This document shows positions 5,681 to 6,643 of a stretch of 6,643 nt of DNA, one piece after another. The translations under genes and the position numbers were made by a program. The notes below the pieces were generated by a model. That model was given only the letters and a program-made list of their open reading frames with translations, was not told the origin of the DNA and did no database searches. Every line of letters starts with the position of its first letter. Positions within the stretch are counted from its first letter, which is position 1. This stretch comes from an uncultured Eubacteriales bacterium (GTDB taxonomy: Bacteria; Bacillota; Clostridia; Christensenellales; UBA1242), in assembly GCA_900557585.1 (NCBI GenBank), contig USTJ01000042.1:1-6643 (forward strand), in the 5' to 3' direction.

Positions 5681-5758
5681 CGTTTAATAAAAAAAATGTA
5701 AAGAGCAAATGAAACTGTCGGCAAAAAATAGCAGTTTTAGGTAGTTCTCACGTGGCTT

Positions 5759-5799
5759 ATTCGTGGGACTTTTTGAAAGCCGTTTTTGCTCCCACGAAT
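5759..5799. repeat. 10-bp perfect inverted repeat upstream of the integrase
   Basis: ATTCGTGGGA (5759-5768) and TCCCACGAAT (5790-5799) are exact reverse complements separated by 21 bp. The arms are GC-rich compared with their surroundings and no T-run follows, so it is not a terminator. It could be a protein-binding dyad such as an integrase or excisionase arm site. Confidence 0.75.
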
Positions 5800-5858
5800 T
5801 GACGCATTTGTCTTTGATTGTCAGCTTTTTGCGTAGCTGGTTTTTGGGTGTAGAAAAC

Positions 5859-5866
5859 TAATTTTG
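5859..5866 (+). promoter_or_regulatory. Bacteroidetes-type -7 promoter box for the integrase
   Basis: TAATTTTG fits the Bacteroides -7 consensus TAnnTTTG, 23 nt before the integrase ATG. No TTTG lies at the usual -33 spacing; the nearest are 12 and 27 bp upstream. The call is therefore weak. An A-rich leader without a Shine-Dalgarno site follows, as is normal in that phylum. Confidence 0.35.
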
Positions 5867-5889
5867 TACCACTTAAAAAACAAAGAATT

Positions 5890-6643
5890 ATGGGAGCAGT
5901 GAAAAGAAACACACTAAGCGTATTGTTCATCATCAAGAAAGCAAAACTTCTGAAAAACGGTGAAGCTCCTATTTGTATGCGCATCACCATAAACAAGCGA
6001 GTAGCCGAAGTTATGATAAAACGGAGTATTCCCGTAGATTTATGGAATCAGAAAAAGGAATGTTCCAAAGGAAAAGACCGTGTAGCCACAGAACTGAATC
6101 ACTATATTAATACGGTTCGTGCCAAAGTATTGCAGATACACCGTGAACTGGAAATAGACAACAAACCGATAACAGCCGATATAATAAAGGATTGTTTCTA
6201 CGGACGAGATAAGGTGCAGCGCAGCTTGCTGGAAGTGTATGCGGAGCATAACGAGAAATGCCGTGCCTTGATTGGCAAGGAATATACAGAAAGCACCGTT
6301 ATCAAGTTTGAGACTTCTATAAACCGCCTGAAAGAATATATCCGCAGTTGTTACCACCGTGATGATATAATGCTGGCAGAACTGGACGGGCAGTTTATCC
6401 GTGACTTTGATTTTTGGCTAAAAACAGAGAAGCATTGCCAAAACAATTCCGCATTGAAACATTTGAAGAACTTGAAAAAGGTTGTTCGCATTGCTTTGGC
6501 TAATGACTGGATAAAGAAAGACCCGTTTTACGGCATCCACTTCAAGCAGGAGGAAGTAAATGTAGAGTTCCTCTCACGTGAGGAACTGGATATTCTCATG
6601 AACCAGGAATTTACTATCAAACGATTGGAGCAGGTAAGGGACA
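5890..6643 (+). CDS. Bacteroidetes-type tyrosine recombinase / integrase, N-terminal part (3' truncated)
   Basis: The frame runs from ATG 5890, the first ATG after an in-frame TAG at 5851, to the window end without a stop: 251 residues. Seen: residues 8-100 have the arm-DNA-binding layout of Bacteroides integrases, with a VLF strand, KNGEAPICMRITI (22-34) and VDLWNQKK (49-56). A helical SAM-like core-binding domain covers about 110-215, with NRLKEYI, LKHLKNLKKVV and NDWIKKDPF. The segment VEFLSREELDIL (225-236) opens the catalytic domain, and the window ends just before the box with the catalytic residues. Such enzymes integrate and excise conjugative or mobilisable transposons and genomic islands. 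GC content and ATA/CTG codon use differ sharply from the genes before 5456. It points away from the junction zone, as expected for an integrase at an element's end. Family is clear; the element is not identified. Confidence 0.9.
   Translation, partial: MGAVKRNTLSVLFIIKKAKLLKNGEAPICMRITINKRVAEVMIKRSIPVDLWNQKKECSKGKDRVATELNHYINTVRAKVLQIHRELEIDNKPITADIIKDCFYGRDKVQRSLLEVYAEHNEKCRALIGKEYTESTVIKFETSINRLKEYIRSCYHRDDIMLAELDGQFIRDFDFWLKTEKHCQNNSALKHLKNLKKVVRIALANDWIKKDPFYGIHFKQEEVNVEFLSREELDILMNQEFTIKRLEQVRD

Larger units (their letters stand above)
5681..5889. other. Non-coding junction zone between low-GC host-like DNA and the integrase
   Basis: No gene is supported here. From about 5740 the composition shifts towards that of the integrase. 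Seen: AAACTGTCGGC (5712-5722), which repeats 10 of 11 bases of the terminator arm at 5647-5657; AAACTG / CAGTTT (5712-5717 / 5732-5737); the palindrome CACGTG (5749-5754); and a 10-bp inverted repeat at 5759-5799. If the integrase belongs to an integrated element, its attachment site and arm-type binding sites should lie here. I could not identify the core site, because the element's other end is outside the window. Confidence 0.45.

Noticed and set aside
5457..5889. Search for a tRNA gene that could be the integration target
   Set aside because: No cloverleaf, T-loop TTCGA context or CCA end could be found, so integration into a tRNA gene at this edge is not supported.
5757..5996. 79-residue open frame on the minus strand across the junction
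   Set aside because: Overlaps the integrase start and has no ribosome site; its hydrophobic look comes from reading the integrase N-terminus backwards.
6569..6588. Inverted repeat AGTTCCTC / GAGGAACT around CACGTGA, resembling the CACGTG at 5749
   Set aside because: It lies in conserved integrase coding sequence where the codons are explained by the protein; the shared bases with 5749 are probably chance.
1..6643. CRISPR array or tandem repeat array
   Set aside because: No regularly spaced direct repeats were seen on either strand.

Overview
The window reads as two stretches of different ancestry joined between roughly 5,680 and 5,890. The first 5.4 kb is AT-rich, with six genes all on the + strand. 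It has Shine-Dalgarno sites (GAAGGTGA, GGGGGTGA, AGGAG, AAGGAG), near-consensus sigma-A promoters (TTGACA / TATAAT) and hairpin-plus-T-run terminators. That pattern suggests a low-GC, Firmicutes-like gut bacterium. Five of the six genes in this part end in TAG. The last 0.75 kb is richer in GC, uses ATA and CTG codons freely, has no Shine-Dalgarno site, and encodes the start of a Bacteroidetes-type tyrosine integrase.

Layout: (1) 2-1012, the C-terminal two thirds of an NADH:flavin oxidoreductase / enoate reductase, cut by the window start inside its [4Fe-4S] cysteine cluster. (2) 1066-2475, cysteinyl-tRNA synthetase, with a promoter embedded in the end of the preceding gene and a terminator behind it. 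(3) 2606-3109, an unrecognised 167-residue protein with an extended near-consensus promoter and its own terminator. (4) 3215-5456, a compact operon of an ABC-2 type ATPase, its permease and a Nudix hydrolase. Its promoter overlaps a TTGCTT/AAGCAA dyad, and the predicted transcript start falls almost on the first ATG. (5) 5487-5680, a short transcription unit with a consensus promoter, a strong ribosome site, a 12-codon ORF, competing hairpins and a terminator, but no ordinary gene. (6) 5681-5889, a non-coding junction zone with a 10-bp inverted repeat and a Bacteroides-like -7 box. (7) 5890-6643, the integrase, truncated by the window end before its catalytic residues.

The housekeeping and transport genes look ordinary. 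The two places most worth attention are the short structured transcript at 5487-5680 and the phylum-discordant junction just after it. The junction could be a conjugative or mobilisable element integrated next to that terminator, or a chimeric assembly. The sequence alone cannot decide between these.
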